Shown piece by piece: positions 47,103 through 54,992 of a stretch of 64,000 nucleotides of DNA (the stretch's first letter is position 1; each line of letters starts with the position of its first letter). Location of the stretch: positions 1,826,001 through 1,890,000 of the forward strand of contig NZ_CP032405.1 of the NCBI RefSeq assembly GCF_016806065.1, given 5' to 3'. The translations under genes were made by a program, and so were the position numbers. Origin of the DNA: Rhizobium rosettiformans (GTDB taxonomy: Bacteria; Pseudomonadota; Alphaproteobacteria; Rhizobiales; Rhizobiaceae). The notes below the pieces were generated by a model that was given only the letters and a program-made list of their open reading frames with translations, had not been told where the DNA came from and searched no databases.

Positions 47103-47128
47103 GATATACGACTGCGGAAAAGTATATC
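47103..47128. promoter_or_regulatory. Inverted repeat upstream of the decayed antitoxin
   Basis: GATATAC, 12 bases, GTATATC: a perfect 7-bp inverted repeat lying 13-38 bases upstream of the antitoxin start, the usual place and style of toxin-antitoxin autoregulatory sites. Confidence 0.55.
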
Positions 47129-47171
47129 TACTCGGCCTGCCAAGCAAGCGCACGGCCTTGCTGTGAGCCTC

Positions 47172-47213
47172 TCGGAAGAGGCTGTGCGATAGGCGCTAAC
47201 GGTTTGCGCGAAG
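47172..47213 (+). pseudogene. Fragment resembling the 3' end of frk
   Basis: 35 of 42 bases match frk 46712-46753. In frame the fragment reads SEEAVR-stop-ALTVCAK against SEDAVREALTVGAK in frk; the Glu codon GAG has become TAG. Similarity fades on both sides. It is probably the relic of a duplicated or displaced frk (or related PfkB kinase) 3' end. No start, no ribosome-binding site and no complete domain. Confidence 0.6.
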
Positions 47214-47249
47214 TCGGCGGTAGAAGCGTTTCTGGAGCTTGCCATCCCT

Positions 47250-48107
47250 TTAGGGATTCAAATCTGGATCAATTCCCACTGGGACATCAAGGCTTGGAAA
47301 ACTTCCGAGTTCTTTAGGTTGCGCGTACGCCCAAGCTTTGAAGAAATGTGCAGGCTCCCCGCAGCCCCGACATTTGATTTTGAATTGCTGAATGCCGTCT
47401 CGTTCGTGATGACCGTTGGCGACGCCGCAAAACTTGCACTCAAACCGATGCCACGACGGGACAACGACTACTTCGCCATCTTGAATATCTGCAACCACAT
47501 AAACCCGCGAGCACATCGCACAGACGATGCGGCTTTCCATCTTCATATTTTCAGCGCGTCGACGTAGTCGGAAACCGCACTCGCAAGGGATTGTAGAAAA
47601 GTTGCCGGATACAAAATTCCAACGCTCCTGAGAGAGAACAAAGGTCAGGTCCTCGACGATCGCGTCGCACATCTCGCGAATATCTGCGGGTGTGCGCTTC
47701 GACTGCCTTATCTTCGCGACTGTTGGGACATGCACAACGCTTGAGAGGCGATTATACTTTTCACTGAGCCAACGATAGCCGAGCCGTTGGTCTGTGCCGA
47801 CGTCGTAAGTTGAACCGTCAGTATTCTCGAACTGAAGCTCTAGCGGCTTATCGGCGTCCGGGTCGAGGCTGCGGAGAACGCGCATCACAACATGCGGTTG
47901 CCACGTTTCGAGGTCGGATGCAGATACCTCAGGACGGTAGGTACACAGGAGGCTGTATGCATAAGCCTCGATGGCTCTTCGAAGTTCAAGTGAATAATAG
48001 ACGGCGCTTGCTTCGCCTCCATTCTGAGCGAGATTTTTAGCCAGTGATAGGTGATACGCCGCAAGCTTTCTGTACTCCCAAGCATCAACTGTGTTCTGAT
48101 CGCTCAC
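47250..48107 (-). CDS. Uncharacterised zinc-ribbon protein, possible HEPN-like N-terminus
   Basis: 285 residues, not a family I recognise. The N-terminal half is helical, with YHLSLAKNLAQNGGEASAVY then YSLELRRAIEAYAYSLL, which recalls HEPN-type helical bundles but lacks a clear RxxxxH motif. The C-terminal third has paired metal-binding cysteines: CECG, CAMC, CKFC and CRGC, enough for two zinc ribbons. The start is GTG at 48107, fixed by an in-frame TAA just upstream; the ribosome-binding site is weak. Base composition is more AT-rich than its neighbours, and it lies in the islet with pseudogene remains, so recent acquisition is likely. Confidence 0.7.
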   Translation of the reverse strand: MSDQNTVDAWEYRKLAAYHLSLAKNLAQNGGEASAVYYSLELRRAIEAYAYSLLCTYRPEVSASDLETWQPHVVMRVLRSLDPDADKPLELQFENTDGSTYDVGTDQRLGYRWLSEKYNRLSSVVHVPTVAKIRQSKRTPADIREMCDAIVEDLTFVLSQERWNFVSGNFSTIPCECGFRLRRRAENMKMESRIVCAMCSRVYVVADIQDGEVVVVPSWHRFECKFCGVANGHHERDGIQQFKIKCRGCGEPAHFFKAWAYAQPKELGSFPSLDVPVGIDPDLNP

Positions 48108-48167
48108 AATTTACCCATTGCCAAACTTGCCCCCCGCATAGTCGCATATAATTCCCTTCCAGGGTAT

Positions 48168-49796
48168 TCAAACCTGCCGCCGCTCCGCCAGCGCCGAGAC
48201 CAGCCCGACCGTCGAGCTGTCATGCCCGGTCGCCGCGACTTTGCCCTGGACCACCGGCAGAAGTCCTGTCGCGAGTTCCTTTCCGAGCTCCACACCCCAC
48301 TGGTCGAACGAATTGATCCTGAAGACGACGCCTTCGACGAAGACGCGGTGCTCGTAGAGCGCGATCAGGCGGCCGAGCGTATAGGGGGTCAACTGCTCGT
48401 AGACGATAGTGATCGACGGGCGGTTGCCGGAGAAGACGCGGTGCGGGGCGAGGAAGTCGGCTTCTTCGCCGGCAACACCCTTGGCGGTCAACTGGCTCTT
48501 GGCTTCAGTCAGTGTCCGGCCCTTCATCAGCGCCTCCGACTGGGCGAGGCAATTGGCGATCAGCAATTCGTGCTGGTGGCGGAGTTCCGGCTCGAAACCG
48601 TTGGCGGCGATCAGGAACTCGACTGGGATGACGCTCGTGCCCTGGTGGATGAGCTGGTAGAAGGCGTGCTGGCCATTGGTGCCGGGCTCACCCCAGACGA
48701 CGGGACCCGACGCACCGTGGACTGGCTTGCCATCGATCGTCACGCTCTTGCCGTTCGATTCCATGTCGAGCTGCTGCAGATAGGCCGGAAAACGCGACAG
48801 ACGCTGGTCATAGGGCAGGATTGCGCGCGTCTGGTAGCCGAGAACATTGCGGTGATAGACGCCAAGTGCCCCGAGCAGCATCGGCAGGTTCTGCCGGAAG
48901 GGCGCTTTGCGGAAATGCTCGTCCATCGCATGGCCGCCAGCGAGGAAATCGCCGAAGTGGTCGGGCCCGATCGCGATCATCAGCGGCAGGCCGATCGCCG
49001 ACCAGATCGAATAACGACCGCCGACCCAGTCCCAGAAACCGAAGACGCGTGACGCATCGATGCCGAAGGCCGCGACCTTGTCGAGCGCGGTGGAGACGGC
49101 GCAGAAGTGGTGGCCGACGGCCGCTTCGCCTATCGCATTGGCAATGAAGGCGCGCGCCGTCTGGGCGTTGGTCATCGTCTCGATGGTTGTGAAGGTCTTC
49201 GAGGCGACGATGAAAAGCGTGGTCTCGGGTGCAAGCGCCTTCAGCGTATCGGCGATATGGGCGCCGTCGATGTTGGAAACGAAATGCAGCCGCGGGCCGT
49301 CATGGAAGGGCGAGAGCGCAAGCGTCGCCATGACAGGGCCGAGATCCGAGCCGCCAATGCCGATATTGACGACGTCAGTGATCGGCTTGCCGGTGGCACC
49401 CTTCAACTCGCCGGAGCGGATGCCATCGGCAAATTTGCCCATGGCCTCGAGAACGCCGTTGACGTCAGGCATGACATCGCGCCCATCGACCATGACGGGA
49501 CGGTTCGAGCGGTTGCGAAGCGCGGTATGGAGAACGGCGCGGCCTTCGGTGAAGTTGATCGGTGCGCCCGAGAACATCTCGTCGCGCTTTTCGGCGACCC
49601 CGGCCGTCACCAACAGCTGCTCGAGCTGTTCGAGCACGTCGTCATTCACGGCGCATTTGGAATAATCCATCAACAGATCGTCGAGCGAAGCGGAAAACCG
49701 GCTGAAGCGCTGCGGATCTGCGGCAAAGGCGGCGCGCAGGTCTTCGGCATGGGTGGCGGCGACCGTGCTCGTCAGCGTGTCGATGATGGATTGCAT
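48168..49796 (-). CDS. pgi: Glucose-6-phosphate isomerase
   Basis: Interconverts glucose 6-phosphate and fructose 6-phosphate (542 residues). Signatures: [24 protein letters not shown] segment (here [13 protein letters not shown]), [37 protein letters not shown] and the C-terminal [13 protein letters not shown] with the catalytic Lys. Together with frk and frc it links fructose uptake to the Entner-Doudoroff and pentose phosphate routes. A frk-like palindrome lies 94-105 bases upstream of its start. Confidence 0.97.
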   Translation of the reverse strand: MQSIIDTLTSTVAATHAEDLRAAFAADPQRFSRFSASLDDLLMDYSKCAVNDDVLEQLEQLLVTAGVAEKRDEMFSGAPINFTEGRAVLHTALRNRSNRPVMVDGRDVMPDVNGVLEAMGKFADGIRSGELKGATGKPITDVVNIGIGGSDLGPVMATLALSPFHDGPRLHFVSNIDGAHIADTLKALAPETTLFIVASKTFTTIETMTNAQTARAFIANAIGEAAVGHHFCAVSTALDKVAAFGIDASRVFGFWDWVGGRYSIWSAIGLPLMIAIGPDHFGDFLAGGHAMDEHFRKAPFRQNLPMLLGALGVYHRNVLGYQTRAILPYDQRLSRFPAYLQQLDMESNGKSVTIDGKPVHGASGPVVWGEPGTNGQHAFYQLIHQGTSVIPVEFLIAANGFEPELRHQHELLIANCLAQSEALMKGRTLTEAKSQLTAKGVAGEEADFLAPHRVFSGNRPSITIVYEQLTPYTLGRLIALYEHRVFVEGVVFRINSFDQWGVELGKELATGLLPVVQGKVAATGHDSSTVGLVSALAERRQV

Positions 49797-49864
49797 CGGA
49801 ATGTCCCTGGTTCGACGATGATGCCGGGGACCTTATTAGTGAGTTGAGACGGGATCAAGACGAA

Positions 49865-49884
49865 GGGGAGGCTAGAGCCTCCCC
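49865..49884 (-). terminator. Hairpin downstream of fadD
   Basis: Perfect 9-bp stem GGGGAGGCT / AGCCTCCCC with an AG loop, 14 bases past the fadD stop on the minus strand. It has no clear T run. It also separates the palindrome at 49890 from the pgi start. Confidence 0.65.
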
Positions 49885-49889
49885 AAATT

Positions 49890-49901
49890 TAAATCGATTT
49901 A
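49890..49901. promoter_or_regulatory. Perfect palindrome upstream of pgi
   Basis: TAAATCGATTTA, overlapping the fadD stop codon and about 100 bases upstream of pgi. It shares the 12-mer TTTAAATCGATT with the operator candidate before frk (45856-45873). Confidence 0.4.
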
Positions 49902-51605
49902 TTTTCCGTCGCGCAGCTCTCGCCGCAGGATCTTGCCGACATTGGTTTTCGGCAGTTCGGTGCGGAATTCAATGTAGCGCGGCCGCTTGTAGTTGGTGAG
50001 GTTGGCAGCGCAATGCGCCTTCAGCTCGTCGACGGTGAGGTTCTCGTCCTTCTTGACGACAAAGAGCTTCACTGCCTCGCCCGAATGCTCGTCTGGCACG
50101 CCGACGGCGGCGCATTCGAGCACACCCGCATGCATGACGGCCACTTCCTCGATCTCGTTCGGATAGACGTTGAAGCCGGAGACCAGGATCATGTCCTTCT
50201 TGCGGTCGACGATCTTCACATAGCCGCGTTCATCCATGAGGCCCATATCGCCGGAGCGGAAGAAGCCGTCATCGCTCATCACCTTGGCGGTTTCTTCCGG
50301 ACGCTGCCAATAGCCGGCCATGACCTGTGGGCCGCGGATGCAGATTTCGCCGACTTCGCCGATCGCCATCGTGGCGCCGTCCTCATCACGGATCTCGATG
50401 TCGGTAGAAGGCAACGGCAGGCCGATCATGCCGGTGAATTCGCGCGCATCCAGGCGGTTAACGGTCGCAACCGGCGATGTCTCGGAGAGGCCATAGCCTT
50501 CGGTAATCGGACGCCCCGTCATCTCCAGCCAGCGTTCGGCCACCGGCCGCTGGATCGCCATGCCGCCGCCGAGCACGAGCATCAGCGAGGAGAAGTCGAT
50601 CTTCTTGAATTCGGGGTTGTTCATCATCGCGTTGAACAGCGTGTTGAGGCCCGGGAAGACATGCGCCTTGAAGCTCTGCAGCTCCTTGATGAAGGCCGGG
50701 ATGTCGCGCGGATTGGCGATCAGCAGGTTGTGGCCGCCAAGCGCCACGCCCATCAGCGAATTCACCGTCAGCGCGAAAATATGGTAGAGCGGCAGCGCGC
50801 AGACGAAGTTCAGCACGTCGGGGCGGTTCTGCCCGGCAAAGGCGGCTTCCAGCCAGAGCGCGATCTGCTGTTTGTTGGCGAGCAGGTTGGCATGGGTGAG
50901 CGTCGCGCCCTTGGACACACCAGTGGTGCCCCCCGTATACTGAAGGAAGGCGACATCGCTCGACACCACGTCGACAGGCTTCAGCGCAAGCTTCTCGCCT
51001 TCGGCCAGCATCGCCTTGAAGCCTTTGTGTCCCGGGATCGACCAGGCCGGCACCAGCTTCTTCACCTTGCGAACGACGAGATTGACGATATGGCCCTTCA
51101 ATCCCAACATGTCGCCCATGGTGCAGACCACGACATGCTTGACGTCGGTACGCGCCACCACCTGCTCGACCGTATGGGCGAAATTCTCAAGCACGACGAT
51201 CGCCTTGGCGCCCGAATCCTTGAGCTGGTGCTCCAGTTCACGCGGCGTATAGAGCGGGTTGACGTTCACGACCGTCATGCCGGCGCGCAGGATACCGTAG
51301 ACGGTAACCGGATTCTGCAGGATGTTCGGCGTCATGACGGCAACGCGGTCGCCCTTCACTAGGCCCTTCGACTGCAGCCAGGCCCCAACCTTGCGGGACT
51401 GCTGTTCCAGTTCGCGGAAGGTCATGCCGCGGCCCATGCTGGAGAAGGCCAGGCGATCGGCAAATTTCGCGCAGCTCGCTTCGAAAAGCGCCCCGAGCGA
51501 AGAATGCGCATGCGGTGCGATCTCGGCCGGAACCGATGCCGGATAGGAGTTGACCCAGATTTTTTCTGCGGCGCGGCCGCTGAGGCGGCTCAGGGTTTCC
51601 GTCAT
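49899..51605 (-). CDS. fadD: Long-chain fatty acid-CoA ligase
   Basis: Activates fatty acids to acyl-CoA with ATP (568 residues, usual length). AMP-binding motif YTGGTTGVSKGATLTH, adenylate motif GYGLSETSP, the fatty acyl-CoA signature region around GEICIRGPQVMAGYW, and the C-terminal catalytic Lys in NVGKILRRELR. GGGAGGATTAC precedes the ATG. Upstream lies the palindrome TTGACGTAAACGTCAA, shared with the nitronate monooxygenase gene, which points to control by a fatty acid or branched-chain amino acid degradation regulator. Confidence 0.96.
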   Translation of the reverse strand: MTETLSRLSGRAAEKIWVNSYPASVPAEIAPHAHSSLGALFEASCAKFADRLAFSSMGRGMTFRELEQQSRKVGAWLQSKGLVKGDRVAVMTPNILQNPVTVYGILRAGMTVVNVNPLYTPRELEHQLKDSGAKAIVVLENFAHTVEQVVARTDVKHVVVCTMGDMLGLKGHIVNLVVRKVKKLVPAWSIPGHKGFKAMLAEGEKLALKPVDVVSSDVAFLQYTGGTTGVSKGATLTHANLLANKQQIALWLEAAFAGQNRPDVLNFVCALPLYHIFALTVNSLMGVALGGHNLLIANPRDIPAFIKELQSFKAHVFPGLNTLFNAMMNNPEFKKIDFSSLMLVLGGGMAIQRPVAERWLEMTGRPITEGYGLSETSPVATVNRLDAREFTGMIGLPLPSTDIEIRDEDGATMAIGEVGEICIRGPQVMAGYWQRPEETAKVMSDDGFFRSGDMGLMDERGYVKIVDRKKDMILVSGFNVYPNEIEEVAVMHAGVLECAAVGVPDEHSGEAVKLFVVKKDENLTVDELKAHCAANLTNYKRPRYIEFRTELPKTNVGKILRRELRDGK

Positions 51606-51724
51606 GTAATCCTCCCGAAAATCATTGGTCTGCCAGGCACGCCCTTTCAGGACTGGTTCCTCCTCAGGTCCCGAAAGCTTATGCTTTCACACCGGCAGTG
51701 CAAGTGTGGGAAGGCTATATAACC

Positions 51725-51740
51725 TTGACGTAAACGTCAA
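51725..51740. promoter_or_regulatory. TTGACGTAAACGTCAA palindrome upstream of fadD
   Basis: TTGACG / CGTCAA arms around TAAA, 120-135 bases upstream of the fadD start. Similar sites are known for LiuR (MerR family) regulons of fatty acid and branched-chain amino acid catabolism in proteobacteria. A 14/16 match in the same orientation precedes the gene at 53773-54732. Confidence 0.6.
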
Positions 51741-51834
51741 CATTGCGTCGCTCGGCTTTGCAGGTCGTTTGTGAGGAACCATGCGCTGGGGCGCCCGTTA
51801 CCTCTGCATGCACAACCAAGAAGGAGGACTTCCC

Positions 51835-52230
51835 ATGTTGCACGAAAACCGTAACACCGCCGCCAGCCAGGATCCTTACGTCAAGGACACCCCGAGCCTG
51901 ATCGCCAGCGACAAGGTCGAAGGCACAGCCGTCTATGGCCGCGATGGCGACCGCATCGGCTCCATCCAGCGCGTCATTCTGGAAAAGAAGGGTGGCCGTG
52001 TCGCCTACGCCGTTCTGGGCTTTGGCGGCTTCTGGGGTATCGGCGACGATTACTACCCGCTCCCCTGGGAAAAGCTGACCTATGACGAGAGCCTTGACGG
52101 CTATCGCATCGACCTGACCAAGGAGCAAGTCGAGGGTGCCCCGCGCGCCACTGACGACAGCGACGACTGGTATCGAAACAATGGCCGCTCGGTCTATGAC
52201 TACTATGGCGTTCCGCCATACTGGATCTGA
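51835..52230 (+). CDS. PRC-barrel domain protein
   Basis: 131 residues with one PRC-barrel: LIASDKVEGTAVYGRDGDRI, then IGSIQRVILEKKGGRVAYAV, followed by the conserved DDYYPLPWEKLTYD. The C-terminal tail is acidic and Tyr-rich (DDSDDWYRNNG). Such stand-alone rhizobial PRC-barrel proteins have no settled function. AAGGAGGACTTCCC gives a very strong ribosome-binding site for ATG 51835; the upstream in-frame ATG at 51781 is disfavoured. Confidence 0.9.
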   Translation: MLHENRNTAASQDPYVKDTPSLIASDKVEGTAVYGRDGDRIGSIQRVILEKKGGRVAYAVLGFGGFWGIGDDYYPLPWEKLTYDESLDGYRIDLTKEQVEGAPRATDDSDDWYRNNGRSVYDYYGVPPYWI

Positions 52231-52255
52231 TCGGACGATCACCACTATGCCGTGG

Positions 52256-52283
52256 AAGGGCCTCGCTTGTCGGGGCCCTTTTG
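52256..52283 (+). terminator. Intrinsic terminator of the PRC-barrel gene
   Basis: 10-bp stem AAGGGCCTCG / CGGGGCCCTT with one G-T pair and a 5-base loop, followed by TT. Confidence 0.7.
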
Positions 52284-52461
52284 CCGTTCAGATCGATGGA
52301 ATTGGGTAAAGTGGACGGCAGCGTAATCGCGCTGCAGCAGGAGAGACGTCAATCAACCCGCCCGAGCCCGTACTAAAGTTTACGGCACTCGCGCCCTACG
52401 GCGCTCATGGCACAGAATGACTGAGTGGGAAAGGGACGGGCCCTCGAATTTTCTTGGAAAA

Positions 52462-52537
52462 TGGTGCCGCTTGCAGGACTCGAACCTGCGACCCCATCAT
52501 TACGAATGATGTGCTCTACCACCTGAGCTAAAGCGGC
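52462..52537 (-). tRNA. tRNA-Thr (anticodon CGT)
   Basis: 76 bases with encoded CCA, minus strand. Acceptor GCCGCTT pairs with AAGCGGC, the D-arm contains AGCTCAGGTGGTAGAGC, the anticodon loop TTCGTAA gives CGT (plus-strand 52502-52504), and the T-arm is AGGTTCGAGTCCT. Reads the ACG codon. Confidence 0.97.
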
Positions 52538-52581
52538 CAGCGCTGGAGCGTGAAAAAGCCCGTCGCGTTTGGTGAGGGGCT

Positions 52582-52609
52582 GATACAGGGATTGCCCGCT
52601 GATTTCAAG
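52582..52609 (-). promoter_or_regulatory. Probable promoter of tRNA-Thr
   Basis: Minus strand CTTGAA (52609-52604), 16 bases, TGTATC (52587-52582), 45 bases before the tRNA 5' end. CTTG-type -35 elements are common in alphaproteobacteria. Confidence 0.45.
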
Positions 52610-52662
52610 ACGCATTTCGGCGGCGGCGGAAAAATTCCGCAGCCGCCGCGCTGGCTTTCCGT

Positions 52663-53724
52663 TTACCGCAACGGCCAGGTCTTCGGCCAGTTTGCAATAT
52701 CGATGGTCTCGTTCTCGTCGATTTCTGAGGGGCAATCCCGGAATGCCTCCTCGACGAGCACGAGTTGCGGGCCAATTGCGCCCTCGGCGAGCTTCCATTC
52801 GTTGAAGGTTCCGCAATCGCCCACGCCGCGTCCCTTGAAGAAGGCAGAGAAGGTCTTTGCTTCGTAATCATAGCTGAGATTGAAGGCGCTGGTTGTCGCA
52901 CTCGGTGCGCCCTCCTGCATCGTCGGGAAAGGCAGTGTCGATACCGTGCCATAGACGTCCACGAAGACGGCATAGGGAAAGTTGTAGGCCCCGCCCATGC
53001 CGCAGGGCGTCATGTATAGCGTTTGCTCCTCGGCCAGCTTATGGGCAAGCGCGTTACCCTCGAGCATGGTTTCTTCCGTTTCCGCACATTCGCCGCCATC
53101 GGCGAAGCGGGCCCGGACCGTCTCGGGGAAGTCGGAGAAGCGGCGGATGTCCGAGACTGGCGGCGGCGGATTGGGGGCCTTGTCGCCCTTCGCGCTCATG
53201 GCATCGACGTGACCGACACGTTTCTGGAATTCGTCGATGAACAGCAGGCTTGCGGCAGCGCCGGCCAGCGGGATCTCGCCTTCCGCGGTCATTTGACCGC
53301 GGGAGATGGTGATCTTCGCCGTTGTGCCATTCTTCAGGCTGTCGATCAGGCCGTTGCCGATGAAGTCGCCGGACAGCGAGAGAGCGGCGGCATTTGCGTC
53401 GATCGCGATTTCGCTGTCCTTGAAGGTCGCCGGCGCACCACCGTCGATCGAAATCGCAACGGTCAGTTCACCCTCGCCCTCAAGAAGAGAATACTCGGAC
53501 GGCGAGATCAAAAGCGCGACGGGCGCTTCCGGCAAGCCACTGCGCTGCAGCTCCAAGCCCGAGATGGGGTTGTCGGAGATGAACTGGCGCATGCTGCAGG
53601 ACAGTGTCTGCGAGCAGCTCACCTGCCAGGATTTGAACTCCTTATAGGCGCCGTCGGCAGCGTTGACGGCAAAGGAGCTGCCGGCCAGAGCGGCAAGCGT
53701 AAGGCTCAAGGTGGATAGACGCAT
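52663..53724 (-). CDS. DUF1176 domain protein, exported
   Basis: 353 residues with a signal peptide (cleaved after AVNAA). The mature part follows the DUF1176 pattern: early KSWQVSCSQTLSCSMRQF with paired Cys, then a variable region, then TLYMTPCGMGGAYNFPYAVF and a late GVGDCGTFNEWKL. Cysteines are paired as in exported disulfide proteins. Function unknown. ATG at 53724 gives the signal peptide; an extension to 53739 is possible. Confidence 0.87.
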   Translation of the reverse strand: MRLSTLSLTLAALAGSSFAVNAADGAYKEFKSWQVSCSQTLSCSMRQFISDNPISGLELQRSGLPEAPVALLISPSEYSLLEGEGELTVAISIDGGAPATFKDSEIAIDANAAALSLSGDFIGNGLIDSLKNGTTAKITISRGQMTAEGEIPLAGAAASLLFIDEFQKRVGHVDAMSAKGDKAPNPPPPVSDIRRFSDFPETVRARFADGGECAETEETMLEGNALAHKLAEEQTLYMTPCGMGGAYNFPYAVFVDVYGTVSTLPFPTMQEGAPSATTSAFNLSYDYEAKTFSAFFKGRGVGDCGTFNEWKLAEGAIGPQLVLVEEAFRDCPSEIDENETIDIANWPKTWPLR

Positions 53725-53772
53725 GTGGGGTCCCCGCAAATCAGTGTTGCGGGGACGCTATCAGTGCCGGTC

Positions 53773-54732
53773 TCAGCCGCAAATCGCCTTTTTTGCGCCT
53801 ATATATTCGCGTTCCAACCGGTCGACCACGGCCGCGACCGGCTCGACGGCCTTCACCGCCCCGATGCCCTGGCCGCAGCCCCAGATATCCTTCCAGGCCT
53901 TGGCCCCGGTGGTCGCCTTGTCGAAGTCCATCTTCGAGGGATCGGCGACCGGCAGGTTGTCCGGATCCATGCCAGCAGCAACGATCGACGGTTTCAGATA
54001 ATTGCCGTGAATGCCGGTGAAATAGTTGGAATAGACAATGTCGTTGGCATGGGCATCGACGATCGCCTGCTTGTATTCGGCGGATGCACGCGCTTCTTCG
54101 GTCGCGATGAAGGGGGAGCCAATATAGGCCATGTCGGCGCCCATCGCCTGGGCAGCAAGCACAGCACCGCCATTGGCGATCGCCCCGGCAAGCAAAAGCG
54201 GCCCGTCAAACCATTCCCGGATTTCCTGGACGAGGGCAAAAGGCGAGAGTGTGCCGGCATGGCCGCCCGCTCCGGTCGCCACAGCGATCAGGCCGTCGGC
54301 GCCCTTGCGGATCGCCGAATTGGCATGGCGGTTGTTGATCACGTCATGCAGGACGATTCCGCCATAGGAATGCACGGCGGCATTGACCTCCGGCACGGCG
54401 CCGAGCGAGGAAATGACGATAGGCACCTTGTATTTGACGCACATCATCAGGTCGTGCTCGAGCCGCTTATTCGACATGTGCACGATCTGGTTCACCGCGA
54501 ATGGGGCGGCAGGACGGTCCGAGTTCTGCGCGTTGTGAGCGGCGAGATCCTCGGTGATTTCGGCCAGCCATTCGTCGAGTTGCGCCTCCGGCCGGGCATT
54601 CAGCGCCGGAAACGAACCGACGATTCCCGCCTTGCACTGGGCGAGCGTCAGTTTTGGATGCGATATGATGAAGAGCGGCGAGGCGACGACGGGGAGCCTC
54701 AGATTGTCTTTCAGGATCGGCGGCAGGGCCAT
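53773..54732 (-). CDS. Nitronate monooxygenase family (2-nitropropane dioxygenase-like) flavoprotein
   Basis: 319-residue FMN-dependent TIM barrel. Landmarks are RLPVVASPLFIISHPKL, the FMN-phosphate segment ATGAGGHAGTLSPFAL and LLAGAIANGGAVLAAQAMGAD. The catalytic His of class I enzymes corresponds to the His in GAGGHAG. It probably oxidises nitronates or acts as a related enoyl-type flavoenzyme. ATG at 54732 has GGAGGTGAAGTG directly upstream, better than the ATG at 54747. The palindrome before it links it to fadD control. Confidence 0.9.
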   Translation of the reverse strand: MALPPILKDNLRLPVVASPLFIISHPKLTLAQCKAGIVGSFPALNARPEAQLDEWLAEITEDLAAHNAQNSDRPAAPFAVNQIVHMSNKRLEHDLMMCVKYKVPIVISSLGAVPEVNAAVHSYGGIVLHDVINNRHANSAIRKGADGLIAVATGAGGHAGTLSPFALVQEIREWFDGPLLLAGAIANGGAVLAAQAMGADMAYIGSPFIATEEARASAEYKQAIVDAHANDIVYSNYFTGIHGNYLKPSIVAAGMDPDNLPVADPSKMDFDKATTGAKAWKDIWGCGQGIGAVKAVEPVAAVVDRLEREYIGAKKAICG

Positions 54733-54757
54733 CACTTCACCTCCCATGAAGTTTACG

Positions 54758-54773
54758 TTTACGCAAACGTCAA
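54758..54773. promoter_or_regulatory. TTTACGCAAACGTCAA site upstream of the nitronate monooxygenase gene
   Basis: Differs at two of 16 bases from the palindrome before fadD and has the same orientation relative to its gene. It lies 26-41 bases before the start codon and is flanked by a further TTTACG at 54752, extending the repeat pattern. Confidence 0.55.
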
Positions 54774-54992
54774 ATAGCAGAACATGGACGGCGAGGAAAG
54801 CCGGTCCTATGCTCGACGGTCATGCAGACGTCGGATCCCCGAAATGCTGACATTGCCTACGCAGCCTCATTCCTGTGTTTATTCGGCGCCATACGGGTTT
54901 TCCGGGCTTGTGCTTGAAATATCCAGAGTTTACCGAATCGAAACTATGATTGCGATGTGGCTGGGGCGATCCCCGAAGGAGTATGGCGGCCA

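Noticed and set aside
52373..52816. Minus-strand open frame of 147 codons
   Set aside because: It runs through tRNA-Thr (the VAGSSPASGT-like translation is the usual sign of a tRNA read as protein) and into the DUF1176 gene in another frame.
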